58,000 bases of DNA from positions 99,164,747-99,222,746 of the forward strand of contig CM043954.1 in the NCBI GenBank assembly GCA_014529385.2. Reading direction: 5' to 3'. A program made the translations under genes and the position numbers. The stretch comes from Adiantum capillus-veneris (lineage: Eukaryota > Streptophyta > Polypodiopsida > Polypodiales > Pteridaceae). Shown here piece by piece: positions 10,871 to 21,695 of the stretch. Every line of letters begins with the position of its first letter. Within the stretch, counting starts at the first letter, position 1. The notes below the pieces were generated by a model. The model saw nothing but the letters and a program-made list of their open reading frames with translations, ran no database searches and was not told the DNA's origin.

Positions 10871-12101
10871 TTCTAAAAGGAGTGACAGATAGGTAGGTTA
10901 GGGGTCTAGATTGTGTTTTGAGTTTGTTTTTTAGGAGTTTCAATTTTTCACACTGACATGCCTCCTAGAGGTACAGTGCCTGTTTTTGGATGTGTTAGGT
11001 AGGACTTATATGGATCTCCATCCACATGGTTGAGGACATCTGCTTCGACGAAATGAGCCACTCCATAGCTCCAGGTGTACTACTTTCCATGATTCATGTT
11101 GGTGGATATATGTAATTGCTAATAATGATTTTTCATGCTTTGTTTGAGTGCAATAGTTATGATTGTTATCTGCCATTATAGATGTATAAATTTGTCTTTG
11201 CTTAAGTTGATTGAACTCCAGTTTAATCTTATGGATGAGCCTAGAGATTAGGAGACCGTGACTTTAGGTTAACTCATTTACTTGACCACTAGGCCTAGCT
11301 AATAAAATTATCCGAGTATTTGAGACCTTAGGAATGTTTTAGGCAGAGAAAGGCTTGCTCACTTAAACAACAAAAAACACTAGTGCGAATACCAAGGAAA
11401 TGGAAGAAAAAAAAAAAACAACATAAGTGCCACAAATGAAAAATCTTACGCTGGAAGAGAAATCCTGGCTTGAATTGGTACTTCACTCACATGTGTTGTC
11501 TATGGTACTAGAGCCCTAGAGGTTCCCAGTGTGGGCGCTTTTCCTTGAGAAGCAAAAAACCCAGGACATACAAAATAAGCACACACGTCACATGATTGTG
11601 ACCCAAAGTTAAAAAGTATTAAATATATATATATATATATATAATAATAAAATAAAGAAAAATTAAAAGACTTCCATTGAGCTTACAGTTAACATTTCAA
11701 GCTTTTGTTTGCAGTTGTGAGAGCGAGTTGGCTAATCAAAGCTGAAAAGAATAATTAGGGAATCTTGCATTTAGATAATCTTCTTAGCTTAGCTAGTACT
11801 AGAGTAGTTGTTTTAACCTTAGTCATAGCTAACTAATTGATAGACTCACCCATAAGCTCAAAACTCTTGATTAATTAATTTACTCAGAGTGCAATTTATT
11901 TGTCCTTAATGGCAGTCTAACATTTCATAAATCTTGCATTTACTCATTTCCACATGTACTTTACATTCCCCTCATGATTTATGGCAATATAATTCCGCTT
12001 GCTAAAACAGTGACTTTGCCTTGCAGATTCAAATCTAGATGCTCTACAACATGGACATACCAAGCTTCAACTCAATAGCTTCTGAGGACGGAATCTACAT
12101 C
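10871..12101. other. Non-coding 3' region of element A
   Basis: No supportable gene. AT-rich, with a short (TA)n run at about 11623-11642 and an A-run near 11408. It ends with TCTGAGGACGGAATC, resembling the spacer that often precedes the 3' polypurine tract of plant gypsy elements. Confidence 0.45.
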
Positions 12102-12669
12102 AGGAAGGGGGGCAATGTTAACCCTCGTGGCTCACGGACACCCTATCGCCTACGACGGACACCGTAACCGTATTATTTATTTAAGAAGAGCCAGGCACCG
12201 GGCTTGTCGGTCCAATAGGGAAAGGTAGAGTGATCGCCGATGAGAGGGGCACTCTAACACGAACATGCTAGGGTTAGTTGGCTAAGCATGGGCGCCCAAG
12301 TGTGAATGGGGTGAGCTCACATAAAAGCCAATTAAACCTAAAATTGAGTCATTCTCTCATTGTGCAATAGAAGCTGCTCTTGCTCCATCTCCACCTTCTC
12401 CTTCACCATCTCCCTGTGTGTGTGCGTGTAAGAGAGAGAGAGAGTGTGTGTGTGCGATCGAGCGTTGCGGTGGCACGACGGCGGCGAGGCGGTTGAGCGC
12501 GGCGTAGCGGCGTCTCCCTCTTCTTCGCGGCGCAGAAATCCTTCATTCGCAACTACGCAAGAAGGTGAGTGACACACCGTTCTTCCTTATGAGCTTGTCT
12601 ATTGTATGACTGTGTGATAGGAGCCTTTGTGGCTCGCACACGGTGCGTAGCAAGTCCCTAGCCTTGACA
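12102..12669 (+). repeat. Polypurine tract and candidate 3' LTR of element A
   Basis: AGGAAGGGGGGC (12102-12113) precedes TGTTAACCC at 12116. The stretch 12116-12669 begins TG and ends CA (TTGACA), as LTRs do, and includes (GA)n and (GT)n runs at about 12428-12450. It abuts copia coding sequence at 12670 without spacer. No second copy was found in the window, so the LTR call is by position and termini only. Confidence 0.5.
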
Positions 12670-14190
12670 ATGGAGAAGGTGACTTTGGGTATCGCCTATG
12701 GAATCCTGAAGATGGTAAAATCTTAAGGAGTAGGGATGTAATTTTTAAGGAACAAAATATGTACAAAGATTACTTGGAAAGAAATCAAACAAAAGAAACA
12801 GGTGATGAGTACATGGAGCTTGAGGATGGGGAAGACTCAAGGACTACAAACGGTGACAATGTGCAACAATGTCAACCAAATGAGGAGCCTCAACCTATTC
12901 CCCAAAGATCTACAAGAGCAAGTAGACCTCCAGAAAGGTTTGTTCCTTCCTTCAACCATCTCTTGATCTCAGATTCTGGAGAGCCGGAATCATACGAAGA
13001 AGCTATGCAACATGAATCCAAAGAAGAATGGACAAAGAGCATGCAAGTAGAGATGGACTCACTACATCGCAACCAAACATGGGAATTGGTTGAGTTGCCT
13101 AAAGGTAAGCGGGCACTTCAAAAAAAATGGGTGTACAAGGTGAAGGAAGAAGAAGGTGGGAAGAAAAGGTACAAGTCTAGGCTTGTGGTAAAAGGGTTTT
13201 CTCAAAAGAAAGGTATTGACTTCAATGAAATATTTTCTCCTGTTGTGAAAATGAACTCAATTAGGCTTGTCTTAAGCCTTGTGGCTGCTCATAATCTAAA
13301 TCTCGAGCAAATGGATGTAAATACATCATTCCCTCACGGTGACTTAGAGGAGGAAATCTACATGCTTCAACCAAAGGGGTATGAAGTAAAAGGTAAGGAG
13401 AAAATGGTTTGTAGATTAAAGAAGAGCTTGTATGGTTTAAAGCAAGCATCTAGACAATGGTACTTGAAGTTTGATCGATGGATGTTGGATCATGGATTCA
13501 CAAGATGCAACTCGGATCACTACGTCTACACGAAGAATTTGGGAGATGGGAAATTCATCATCCTAATGTTGTATGTTGATGACATGTTGATTGCAAGTGC
13601 TAACATGCAGGACATCAAAGACCTAAAAGAGGAGCTGTCTAAATCTTTTTCAATGAAAGATTTAGGTGTTGCAAAGAGGATACTTGGTATGAAAATATCA
13701 AGGGACAGGACGAAGAAGACAATAAAGCTATCTCAAGAAGATTACATCAAGAAGGTACTAGAAAGGTTTGCAATGCAAAATGCAAAACTAGTTTCTACAC
13801 CTTTGGCTGGTCATTTTAAACTAACGAAGGATATGTGTCCAAAGACACAAGAGGAGATAGCCTATATGTCTAAAGTTCTATATGCTGCAGCGGTAGGTTC
13901 TCTAATGTATGCTATGGTCTGGACAAGGCCAGACATTGCACATGCAGTGGGAGTTGTGAGTAGGTTCATGGACAACCCAGGTAAAGAGCATTGGCAAGCT
14001 GTGAAGTGGATACTTAGGTATCTAAAAGGGACAACAACAAATGCTTTGTATTTTGGAGGAACTGATATTTTTCTAGAAGGGTATGCTGATGCAGATATGG
14101 CAGGTGACAAAGATACTCGAAGGAGCACTACTGGCTATGTGTTCACGGTTGGAGGCACAGCAGTAAGCTGGGCTTCAAAGCTGCAGAAAG
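12670..14190 (+). pseudogene. Element B: Ty1/copia RT and RNase H, first part
   Basis: The frame is open from 12672, with FGYRLWNPEDGK preceding the ATG at 12759, so the true protein extends further left and is truncated where element A's LTR ends. The copia reverse transcriptase runs from about 13030 to 13780: WELVELPKGK, QMDVNTSF, KKSLYGLKQASRQWY and the intact catalytic box LYVDDMLIAS. RNase H follows (GYADADMAGD, TGYVFTVGG). Integrase, protease and gag are missing. The ORF runs into element C at 14191 in the codons for Gln-Lys-Val; coding resumes at 23326. The RT stretch has no internal stop, so the copy was young when interrupted. Confidence 0.92.
14186..14190. repeat. Target site duplication GAAAG (left)
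   Basis: GAAAG precedes the TG of the left LTR and recurs at 23321-23325 directly after the CA of the right LTR; 5 bp is the normal length for Ty3/gypsy integrases. Removing 14191-23325 restores the copia reading frame. Confidence 0.92.
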
Positions 14191-15815
14191 TGTAATGGAA
14201 TTTGCCTATTCAATTTGAGAATAGCGGAATTTAATGAGAGTACTTTCAAGAAATGATTTTGTGAGCATAGCGGGTAGACATAATTGAAGATAGCAACATA
14301 ATCATAGCAATTAGTTAACTTGGCATAGACAATACTTTTGCAAGAGAGAGAGTTTAGAGAACATGACAACAATTGAGGACCGGATTTATGTGGAGCCGGT
14401 CCCCCCTCCAATAGGCATTTGTATTATGATTTCTCCCATAAAGAGAGACTTGTTACAATACAGTCTTTGTGTTCCTTGTGACCTAGGTGATGCCATGAAG
14501 ATGGAAGGCTTCATGCACCACAAACATAACATAAACTTGAAGAAAGCTTTAACTATCCCAAGCCTCAGTCCCAAGACCTCAAACACCTTCGAAGGTGGAG
14601 AGAGCTAGCAGGGAATGAGGGTAGGGAAGAGGAAGAAGAAACATTTCGTAGGAGAAAGAATTAGTTCCTCACTTATCATACTCTTGTTTCTAGCATACAT
14701 AATAGCATAGTAATGAAGAAGGAGGAGATGTCAAGCTTAAGCATTGAAGAATGGCTCTTGGTTGGATTTGCACTCCATAGCCAAGAGTGTTGGTGTAGGC
14801 TCTCAACCTCTACTTGCTTGGAGAGGGAGCTCTTGCACTTTGCATAGCACACAATGAGAGTGATTGTGAGTGTGTGTGGGTGAGTATACCCCTCCAGCAA
14901 GGCCCTAGCTAGCTTGGGTCGACCCCCCTTGTAGCTCATGCTTGAAGCTCATTGGACCCCTCCAGGCCTAGCCAATCACAAGCAGGAGCCATTACAAGCA
15001 ACATGGGTAGCCTTGGGACAAGTGTCCCCCTTTCCCCTTTGAGAGAGAGGACTTGATAAATGAAAAATCAATTAGATAATTCAAGTAATTTATCATTGGA
15101 CCCCTTTGAAGCTTAGCCAATAGGCTTCAAGCAACACATGAAGGTAACATGGGTAGGGGCCTGACATGTGTCCTTGCTGCCTCTTCAAGTTGGGGCTTCC
15201 CTTGTGTGTGTGAGTGGGTGTTCTCTCTCTAGCTCCTAGGAAAAGGGCTCGCCCCCCCTCTTGTAGGAATGATTTTGACTTTAGGTGATCAAGCACCTTA
15301 CTCATCAAGCATGACAAAGCACTTGAAGTAGGGGGTGTTCCCACAAGCATCTCAGGCAAGCTTCTCAAGGCACCTCAAGTACCTTAATCATGCAGCAAGT
15401 CAAGCACCTCAAGCATGGAGCCAGTCAAGCACCTCAAGCATCTTAATCAAGAACCTCAAGCATGACAAACACCTCAAGCACGACAAGCACCTCAAGCAGG
15501 ACAAGCACCTCGAGCTTGGGCCGGGTTCCCACCTCAAGCTCAGCCCTAGCTTACTTAAGGTCAAAGGACTTTTTACATACATTTATTGGAGGTCTTCAAT
15601 GAAGCTAACCCTAAGGTCTTATGCTCCATTGGTTAGCCTTGCTCTTTGATAGACCATCTCCCTTTTGGGCCCCTTTACCATTGGCCCCATGTTGAGATAG
15701 ATCTATAAGCACACACCTATATCTTAACACTTGTTCCCGTTTATTCTCCCATATTAAGTGATCAATTTAATATGAGAAAATCATTTGGGTTAGTTAGATA
15801 TTAGATTTTATGACA
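14191..15815 (-). repeat. Element C 3' LTR (left copy)
   Basis: TG...CA ends, 1625 bp, near identical to 21696-23320. It contains an imperfect array of CACCTCAAGCA-type repeats at about 15335-15540 (consensus CAAGCACCT, many copies). Compared with the other copy: G at 14730 for T, six Cs for seven at 14932-14937, seven Cs for six at 15252-15258. Confidence 0.95.
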
Positions 15816-15829
15816 TTACCTCTCTCTTG
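15816..15829 (-). other. Element C polypurine tract
   Basis: On the minus strand CAAGAGAGAGGTAA lies directly before the TGTCATAA start of the 3' LTR. It is preceded by GTCGAGGACGAC, a common pattern near the 3' end of plant chromoviruses. Confidence 0.8.
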
Positions 15830-16177
15830 AAATCATAGTCGTCCTCGACTATGAGGTAGAATAGATAAAGTCTTAGTCATTAGTCAATCGTACTTAGCGG
15901 GTAAAGGATCCCTTTTTACCCTACGACATCTTTCCAAGATGGATGACTAATCCATTTGGTGCTTGGGCGACATAGCTGCCGCAAGCATGTCTGCTCTTTT
16001 AGTCCATTTCATTCTCCCATAGTAGAGTGATAAATTCTACTTGGTGTTTGAGAGACGTCGTCATCACAAACATGATTCTAAGCATGCATACTAGTTAAAT
16101 TTGTGCACAATTAAAAAAAGAGGACTAGTCATATAAGACAAAAACATGAGTTATTTAAAAGAAATTTGTACATTTGC

Positions 16178-16309
16178 TTACTCTAATGTAGCATTGTAAG
16201 CATTGACAAGGTTCATACTATCCTTAAGTTGTACTCCTTGCATCCATTTAGCATCTTCAAAAGGATAATTTTTGAACTTAATAAGATACCGTCGGATAAT
16301 CTTACCATG
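16178..16309 (-). pseudogene. Element C chromodomain remnant beyond an in-frame UGA
   Basis: Directly after the gag-pol stop (16310-16312) the same frame stays open for 43 codons to TAA 16178-16180. It reads HGKIIRRYLIKFKNYP and FEDAKW, the core of a gypsy chromodomain; the first strand of that domain (AILRHEDKV) lies just before the stop. A single UGA therefore removes most of the domain that in chromoviruses guides integration to modified chromatin. Read-through, or a simple nonsense mutation, are both possible. Confidence 0.8.
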
Positions 16310-19300
16310 TCATAGTACTTTGTCTTCATGCCGAAGGATAGCTTCGGGTTGTAGCACCTCTTCTTGGTCTTCAACTTCGGGAGGGTCTTCAATAATTGGT
16401 TCAATTGGTGGTTCTCCTTTGTAGGGCTTAAGTAAGCTTACATGAAAGGCATTGTGTATAAGCCAATGGTTGGGCAACTTGAGTTGATAAGCCGTCTCAT
16501 TGATAGGCTTCAAGATTTGGAAAGGACCATAGTATCTTTTTGCTAGTTTAGCATAATACTTTTGATGGCCCGTAGGATTTTTGCCCGTCGTTTGCCTTAA
16601 TCGAGCCTTAGGAAACTTGAGTAAGACCCAATCATTTTCTTTGAACATTAAGGCTCTTCTATGCTTATCAGCAGCAGCTTTTTGCCTTTGTTGAGAGATA
16701 GCTATAGCCTCCCTAATCTTTTGAAAAGATTCTTGTAGGTCACGGCTATACTCATCGGCGGCGAAGATCTTCCCATGTACTTTCAGTAGCAAGGGACTTT
16801 TAGGTCTTCCTTTTATGATCTCGAAAGGTGCTTTGCCCGTAGAAGTATGTACAGTATTATTGTAGGCATACTCTACTAGCGGTAAATACTTTTCCCATTG
16901 TGAGCGTTGATCTACTTCGGTAACATAAGTCTTGAGTAGATCGAGTATCGTAAGATTGGCTATCTCAATTTGGCCATCCGTTTGTGGGTGATAGGCCGAA
17001 GAGAAATTCAATCTTGTTCCTAGATTTTCAAAGAGACCTTTCCAGAAATTACTGGTCATTCTAGGATCTCTATCTGACACGATGGATGTGGGTAATCCAT
17101 GGTGTTTGAAAATCTGAGATATGAATAGAGTTGCCATTTGATGTGCCTTAATAATCTTTTTGACAGGAATAAAATGTGCTTGCTTGCTAAACCTGTCGAC
17201 TATTTTCCATATTCCTGTATTCCCATGGATAGACTTGGGTAATCCAAAGATGAAATCCATGGATATACTCTCCCATGGTGAATTTGGAATAGGCAATGGC
17301 TGGAGTAATCCAGGTTGCTTCCCTCTATCATACTTGGTCTTTTGGCATACTACACATTTTGAAACATACTCTTGTATGTCCACTTTCATGGTAGGCCAAT
17401 AGAAATACGTCTCTACTCCTCGGAGAGTAGGTTGAATACCTCTATGCCCTGCATATGGGGGAGCATGGGATTCATACATAACCTTTTCACGAAGGGAATG
17501 GGTAACACATAGCCTATTGCCGTGGAGAAGATAACCATCCTGCAAGGTGAATGGTTCCTCTTTCTTCCCCAAAGCAAGGGCTGACATTACGTCTCTAAAG
17601 TCAGGGTCAGTAGCATACTCATCTATCATAGAGGATAGATCATTGTGAGTAGCTATAGACACCGCATTAACTTTTGGTCGTCGTGAAAGTGCATCGGCAA
17701 CTTGATTGTGCTTACCAGCTATGTGAGCAATATGGAAATTAAATTGCGAAAGAAAATTTGCCCACCTCATTTGTTTGTCGGAAAGCTTGGTTTGCGTCAT
17801 GAAATACTTGAGACTTTGGTGGTCGGTTCGTAGGATAAATGGAGTCCCCAATAGGTAGTGCTTCCATGTGTCTAGGGTATGTAGAACAGCTAAAAGCTCT
17901 TTCTCATAAATGCCCAAGACTCGTTCATCACCATTGAGCCTTCGGCTCTCATATGCTATGGCATGCCCTTCTTGAAGCAAAACCGCTCCAAGGCAATCAC
18001 CACAAGCATCACATTGGACCTCAAATGTCTTTGAGATATCTGGAAGCACGAGGACTGGTTGGGAAGTAAGCTTCTCTTTGAGTTTTTCAAAAGCATTTTG
18101 CTCCTTAGCAGTCCATACAAACTTAACGTTCTTCTTGGTTAAGTCGTGTAGTGGTCCTGCTACTTGAGAGAATTTTGCTATGAAGCATCTATAGTATGCA
18201 CACATACCAATAAAGCTTCTTAGCTCATGTAGATTCCTTGGGTTAGGCCATGATTTTATTACCTCTAACTTTGATGGATCCATACGAATACCATCGTGAG
18301 AGATAATATGGCCTAGGTATTGAATCTCTTGAAGGAAGAATTCACTTTTCTTTTGGTTGAGAAAAAGTTGGTTCTCCCTCAAGGCTTGAAAAATCACTTG
18401 GAGATGTTGCTTATGTTCCTCCAAAGACTTGGAGTAGATGATGATATCATCGAAGAAAACTCCAGTGAATTTTCGATATGGTCTAAAAATTTTCTCCATC
18501 AAACGATTGAACGTAGCTGGTGCATTAGTCAAGCCAAAAGGCATGACTAGATATTCATAAAGACCAAATGTTGTGCGAAACGCGGTCTTTAAGATATCCT
18601 CATCCACTATCCTTATTTGATGATAGCCACTCTTAAGGTCAATCCTACTGAAGTAGGTAGAGCCTTGTAGCTTATCAAACAGATCTTCTACCCGAGGTAC
18701 GGGAAATCTGTTTTTGATAGTGATATGGTTTAGTGCTCGATAGTCCACACACATACGGTATGTACCATCTTTCTTTTGCACTAAAAGGACTGGAGAACAA
18801 AAGGGAGAGGAACTAGGCCTCACCATCCCTTTGTCTACCAGCTCTTGTACTTGCCTCATGATCTCCTCTTGTTGAGCTTGTGAGACTCGATAAGGAGGTT
18901 TGTTAGGCGGTGAGCTTCCTGGAAGGAGCTCAATACGATGGTCATCATCCCCTCGTTTTGGAGGTAGGTCCATAGGGATATCATTGATGAACACATCTTG
19001 GAATCCTTTTAGAAAAGTAGACAAGTCTAACTCTTCTTGATTCCTATCATTTTCATTGGATGAAACATTATTAGCTTTTAGAGACTCTTTGACATAAATC
19101 ATGTACGCAGAAACTGAGCTCTTCATTGATTTATCAAAAGAAAGAGGATTTACAAGTGGAATAGTGCGACCACGCTCACTAGCATCTATATACATGTTCT
19201 TTCCCCTGTAGGTGAAGTAAATTCTCCTTTCAGGGAACTTCATGTTGGCAGCCATGCGATCAAACCATGGTGCCCCTAGGATAACATCCTGATGTTGGAG

Positions 19301-20833
19301 GGGAGAGATGAAGAAGTCTTCTTTGTCGACATAGCTTTGGACATGAAGCCTCAACTTCCCAATCAAGGGAGTAACGGAGGCTTGTTGTCCCTTGAAAGCT
19401 GCATCAGCTGTTACTATATCTCCCATCTCAAAAGCTTGAATGCCCAACTTGGTGGCCAACTCTATTGATATGAAGTTGAGAGTAGAGCCAGGGTCAAACA
19501 AGATGAAGGCATCATGCTCTCTTACCTTTCCCCAAGCATAGGAGAGTGATGATCCTTTGCAATGAGCATCCTCTTTTGGAGCTTCGATGGTGGAAGCCCT
19601 AGGAGTCTCATTGCGAGTATTCTTCTTGGGGCAAGAACGATAGCCATGTCCTTGCTCCCCACATTTGAAACACTTATGGTCCTTGCGAAAAGCTTCAAGC
19701 TCTTCAGGAGAGAGTTTGTTTTTACCTTTGTAAACTCCCTTCTCCTTGGACCGATTGTTGTTGTTGTTGTTGTTGGAAGTGCCTTGGGAATTATTTTGAG
19801 CATTGGATTTCCCCTTTGCATCATTTTTATCTTTGTTTTCCATGGGCTTGACATTACGTCTAGCCCCTTGATGGAAATTGATGCGTGAAGCAACCATGGT
19901 GTGGTGGATTACTTCGGTAATAGTACCGGGATGTAAATCCCAAAACTTATCTACATACTTGTTGATAGACTCATGAGAGAGGAGCTTCAAGCCGCGCCAT
20001 TCGGTAAGAACTTTATCTTTAGTATCGCTTGGAAGAAATTGCTTCATGATGGAAACTCGTAGAGTTTTCCATGTCTTTGGGGCTTCTCCATTGCCACGAA
20101 GGCTAGCCCACCATTGACGAGCTGATTTTTGGAAGTGCATAGCTACATGGCGTAGCTTGGAGGACTCTGTGAAGCCCTCATCCCCAAAGGCCGCATCAAA
20201 TTGCTGGATGAATGCCAACACTTTGTCGGTAGCACCAAAGGTGCCATCGTAGGTGAGAAAAGAGATACTCTTTCCTCCCTCCTTGAACTTCTTTAGCTTT
20301 TGTGACCTTCGCCATGCAGGAAATGATTTGCGATGTCCTCCCCTCTTGTATTCTCTAGGAGAATAGCCATAACTTTCATCGGAAGAGAAGGAAGGTGAAG
20401 AAGAAGGAGAAGAGGGTGACCTCTTCCTAGCCCTTTTCTTCCTTTGTTTCCTCTCTTGCCTTTGAGAGTGATGAGGAGAAGGACTATGGGTTGCTCTTTT
20501 CCTCTTGGGAGGAGTAGGCGATCGTCTAGACCGCCTTCTTCGTGGAGCCACATCTTCAGAAGAACTTAGACTTTCATTGCTTTCTTTCTCTTTGGATTCC
20601 TCCTCTCGAATGGGAGAGAGTCTTCTTTTGGGGGTCTCTTCAAGAGGCCTCCTAAGCTCTCTCTCCTCTTGGAGAGGAAGGGAAATTCCATAGGCACGAA
20701 GTTGTTGAGTAACTTCGGCTTGCAAGGTAGGGTTGCCCATAGCTTGTTGCAACCTAGTCACAAGATAATTCACAAACATGGGAGCATCATCATTAGCACC
20801 TTCATGTGCAAAGTCAAAGCTATCAATGTTCAT
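16310..20833 (-). CDS. Element C gag-pol polyprotein
   Basis: A single 1507-residue ORF. Gag: an Arg/Ser-rich basic segment (about 97-150), gag core (about 190-300) and a zinc knuckle CFKCGEQGHGYRSC (388-401). Protease: LFDPGSTLNF, active Asp at about 447. RT: RMCVDYRALN, IDLKSGYHQI and intact VFFDDIIIYS (Asp 795-796). RNase H from about 938 (CDACGDCLGA, TDHQSLKYF). Integrase: HHCC finger with CVVCQ, then SMDFIFGLP, VSDRDPRM and SAYHPQTDGQIE giving the DDE triad. The C-terminus enters a chromodomain and stops at UGA 16310-16312. All enzymatic motifs are present, so the copy may be recently active apart from the chromodomain stop and the disturbed 5' end. The start at 20833 is the first Met of the open frame. 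Confidence 0.93.
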   Translation of the reverse strand: MNIDSFDFAHEGANDDAPMFVNYLVTRLQQAMGNPTLQAEVTQQLRAYGISLPLQEERELRRPLEETPKRRLSPIREEESKEKESNESLSSSEDVAPRRRRSRRSPTPPKRKRATHSPSPHHSQRQERKQRKKRARKRSPSSPSSSPSFSSDESYGYSPREYKRGGHRKSFPAWRRSQKLKKFKEGGKSISFLTYDGTFGATDKVLAFIQQFDAAFGDEGFTESSKLRHVAMHFQKSARQWWASLRGNGEAPKTWKTLRVSIMKQFLPSDTKDKVLTEWRGLKLLSHESINKYVDKFWDLHPGTITEVIHHTMVASRINFHQGARRNVKPMENKDKNDAKGKSNAQNNSQGTSNNNNNNNRSKEKGVYKGKNKLSPEELEAFRKDHKCFKCGEQGHGYRSCPKKNTRNETPRASTIEAPKEDAHCKGSSLSYAWGKVREHDAFILFDPGSTLNFISIELATKLGIQAFEMGDIVTADAAFKGQQASVTPLIGKLRLHVQSYVDKEDFFISPLQHQDVILGAPWFDRMAANMKFPERRIYFTYRGKNMYIDASERGRTIPLVNPLSFDKSMKSSVSAYMIYVKESLKANNVSSNENDRNQEELDLSTFLKGFQDVFINDIPMDLPPKRGDDDHRIELLPGSSPPNKPPYRVSQAQQEEIMRQVQELVDKGMVRPSSSPFCSPVLLVQKKDGTYRMCVDYRALNHITIKNRFPVPRVEDLFDKLQGSTYFSRIDLKSGYHQIRIVDEDILKTAFRTTFGLYEYLVMPFGLTNAPATFNRLMEKIFRPYRKFTGVFFDDIIIYSKSLEEHKQHLQVIFQALRENQLFLNQKKSEFFLQEIQYLGHIISHDGIRMDPSKLEVIKSWPNPRNLHELRSFIGMCAYYRCFIAKFSQVAGPLHDLTKKNVKFVWTAKEQNAFEKLKEKLTSQPVLVLPDISKTFEVQCDACGDCLGAVLLQEGHAIAYESRRLNGDERVLGIYEKELLAVLHTLDTWKHYLLGTPFILRTDHQSLKYFMTQTKLSDKQMRWANFLSQFNFHIAHIAGKHNQVADALSRRPKVNAVSIATHNDLSSMIDEYATDPDFRDVMSALALGKKEEPFTLQDGYLLHGNRLCVTHSLREKVMYESHAPPYAGHRGIQPTLRGVETYFYWPTMKVDIQEYVSKCVVCQKTKYDRGKQPGLLQPLPIPNSPWESISMDFIFGLPKSIHGNTGIWKIVDRFSKQAHFIPVKKIIKAHQMATLFISQIFKHHGLPTSIVSDRDPRMTSNFWKGLFENLGTRLNFSSAYHPQTDGQIEIANLTILDLLKTYVTEVDQRSQWEKYLPLVEYAYNNTVHTSTGKAPFEIIKGRPKSPLLLKVHGKIFAADEYSRDLQESFQKIREAIAISQQRQKAAADKHRRALMFKENDWVLLKFPKARLRQTTGKNPTGHQKYYAKLAKRYYGPFQILKPINETAYQLKLPNHWLIHNAFHVSLLKPYKGEPPIEPIIEDPPEVEDQEEVLQPEAILRHEDKVL

Positions 20834-21172
20834 TCTACTCTATTGATTATTGTCAGCCATGTTAACAAAATTTTATGTATGTACTTAGTGTATGCTTTGG
20901 CAATTCAAAACCTTAGTTGCCACTCCTCTTAGCCTTTGAAAATCGTCTCTTAAGTATCTACACCCACGGCTCAAAGTGGTTAATTATAGAGAGTAGAGGA
21001 GTAGGTCTAACATAGCAGAGTTGCCAAGGGCTAGCTCCTTTCGGACTTCTTATGGCTCAATAATGGTAAAGCCGTAGGCAAGTCTAAAAAGACTCCATTA
21101 TTAAGTCCAAAGCTCCCGAGGTGTGCACCATCCCCCACATAGTGGGCTTAACAAAACCGGTATTAGATCCCA
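20834..21172 (-). other. Element C 5' leader, truncated
   Basis: Non-coding leader between gag and the duplicated copia segment. No tRNA primer site of the TGGTATCAGAGC type is visible at its outer edge (near 21150-21172), and the leader does not touch the 5' LTR as it should. Confidence 0.6.
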
Positions 21173-21695
21173 GTTGCAAAGAGGATACTTGGTATGAAAA
21201 TATCAAGGGACAGGACGAAGAAGACAATAAAGCTATCTCAAGAAGATTACATCAAGAAGGTACTAGAAAGGTTTGCAATGCAAAATGCAAAACTAGTTTC
21301 TACACCTTTGGCTGGTCATTTTAAACTAACGAAGGATATGTGTCCAAAGACACAAGAGGAGATAGCCTATATGTCTAAAGTTCTATATGCTGCAGCGGTA
21401 GGTTCTCTAATGTATGCTATGGTCTGGACAAGGCCAGACATTGCACATGCAGTGGGAGTTGTGAGTAGGTTCATGGACAACCCAGGTAAAGAGCATTGGC
21501 AAGCTGTGAAGTGGATACTTAGGTATCTAAAAGGGACAACAACAAATGCTTTGTATTTTGGAGGAACTGATATTTTTCTAGAAGGGTATGTTGATGCAGA
21601 TATGGCAGGTGACAAAGATACTCGAAGGAGCACTACTGGCTATGTGTTCACGGTTGGAGGCACAGCAGTAAGCTGGGCTTCAAAGCTGCAGAAAG
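21173..21695 (+). repeat. Duplicated copia B segment inside element C
   Basis: Copy of 13668-14190 (copia RT/RNase H), including the terminal GAAAG. One substitution seen (21591 T versus 14086 C, changing Ala to Val). Together with the adjoining LTR it forms a 2148-bp direct repeat (13668-15815 and 21173-23320). It sits where the gypsy primer binding site should be. Confidence 0.93.

Larger units (their letters stand above)
821..12669 (+). mobile_element. Element A: degraded Ty3/gypsy retrotransposon with second protease domain
   Basis: Order on the plus strand: gag with four zinc knuckles, retropepsin, reverse transcriptase, RNase H, integrase, then a second retropepsin-like domain and a long tail. 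The RT motif [11 protein letters not shown] and the absence of a visible chromodomain fit non-chromovirus plant gypsy lineages (Ogre/Tat/Athila-like) better than chromoviruses; this is inference. Coding is broken by several in-frame stops and frameshifts, so the copy cannot be autonomous. The limits are uncertain: the left limit is set just before the gag start, and the right limit is the end of a candidate 3' LTR that abuts copia coding sequence at 12670. The true 5' LTR was not identified. Confidence 0.7.

Noticed and set aside
14676-15649. ORFs inside element C LTRs
   Set aside because: Present in both LTRs because the LTRs are identical; composition follows the CAAGCACCT repeats and no domain is seen.
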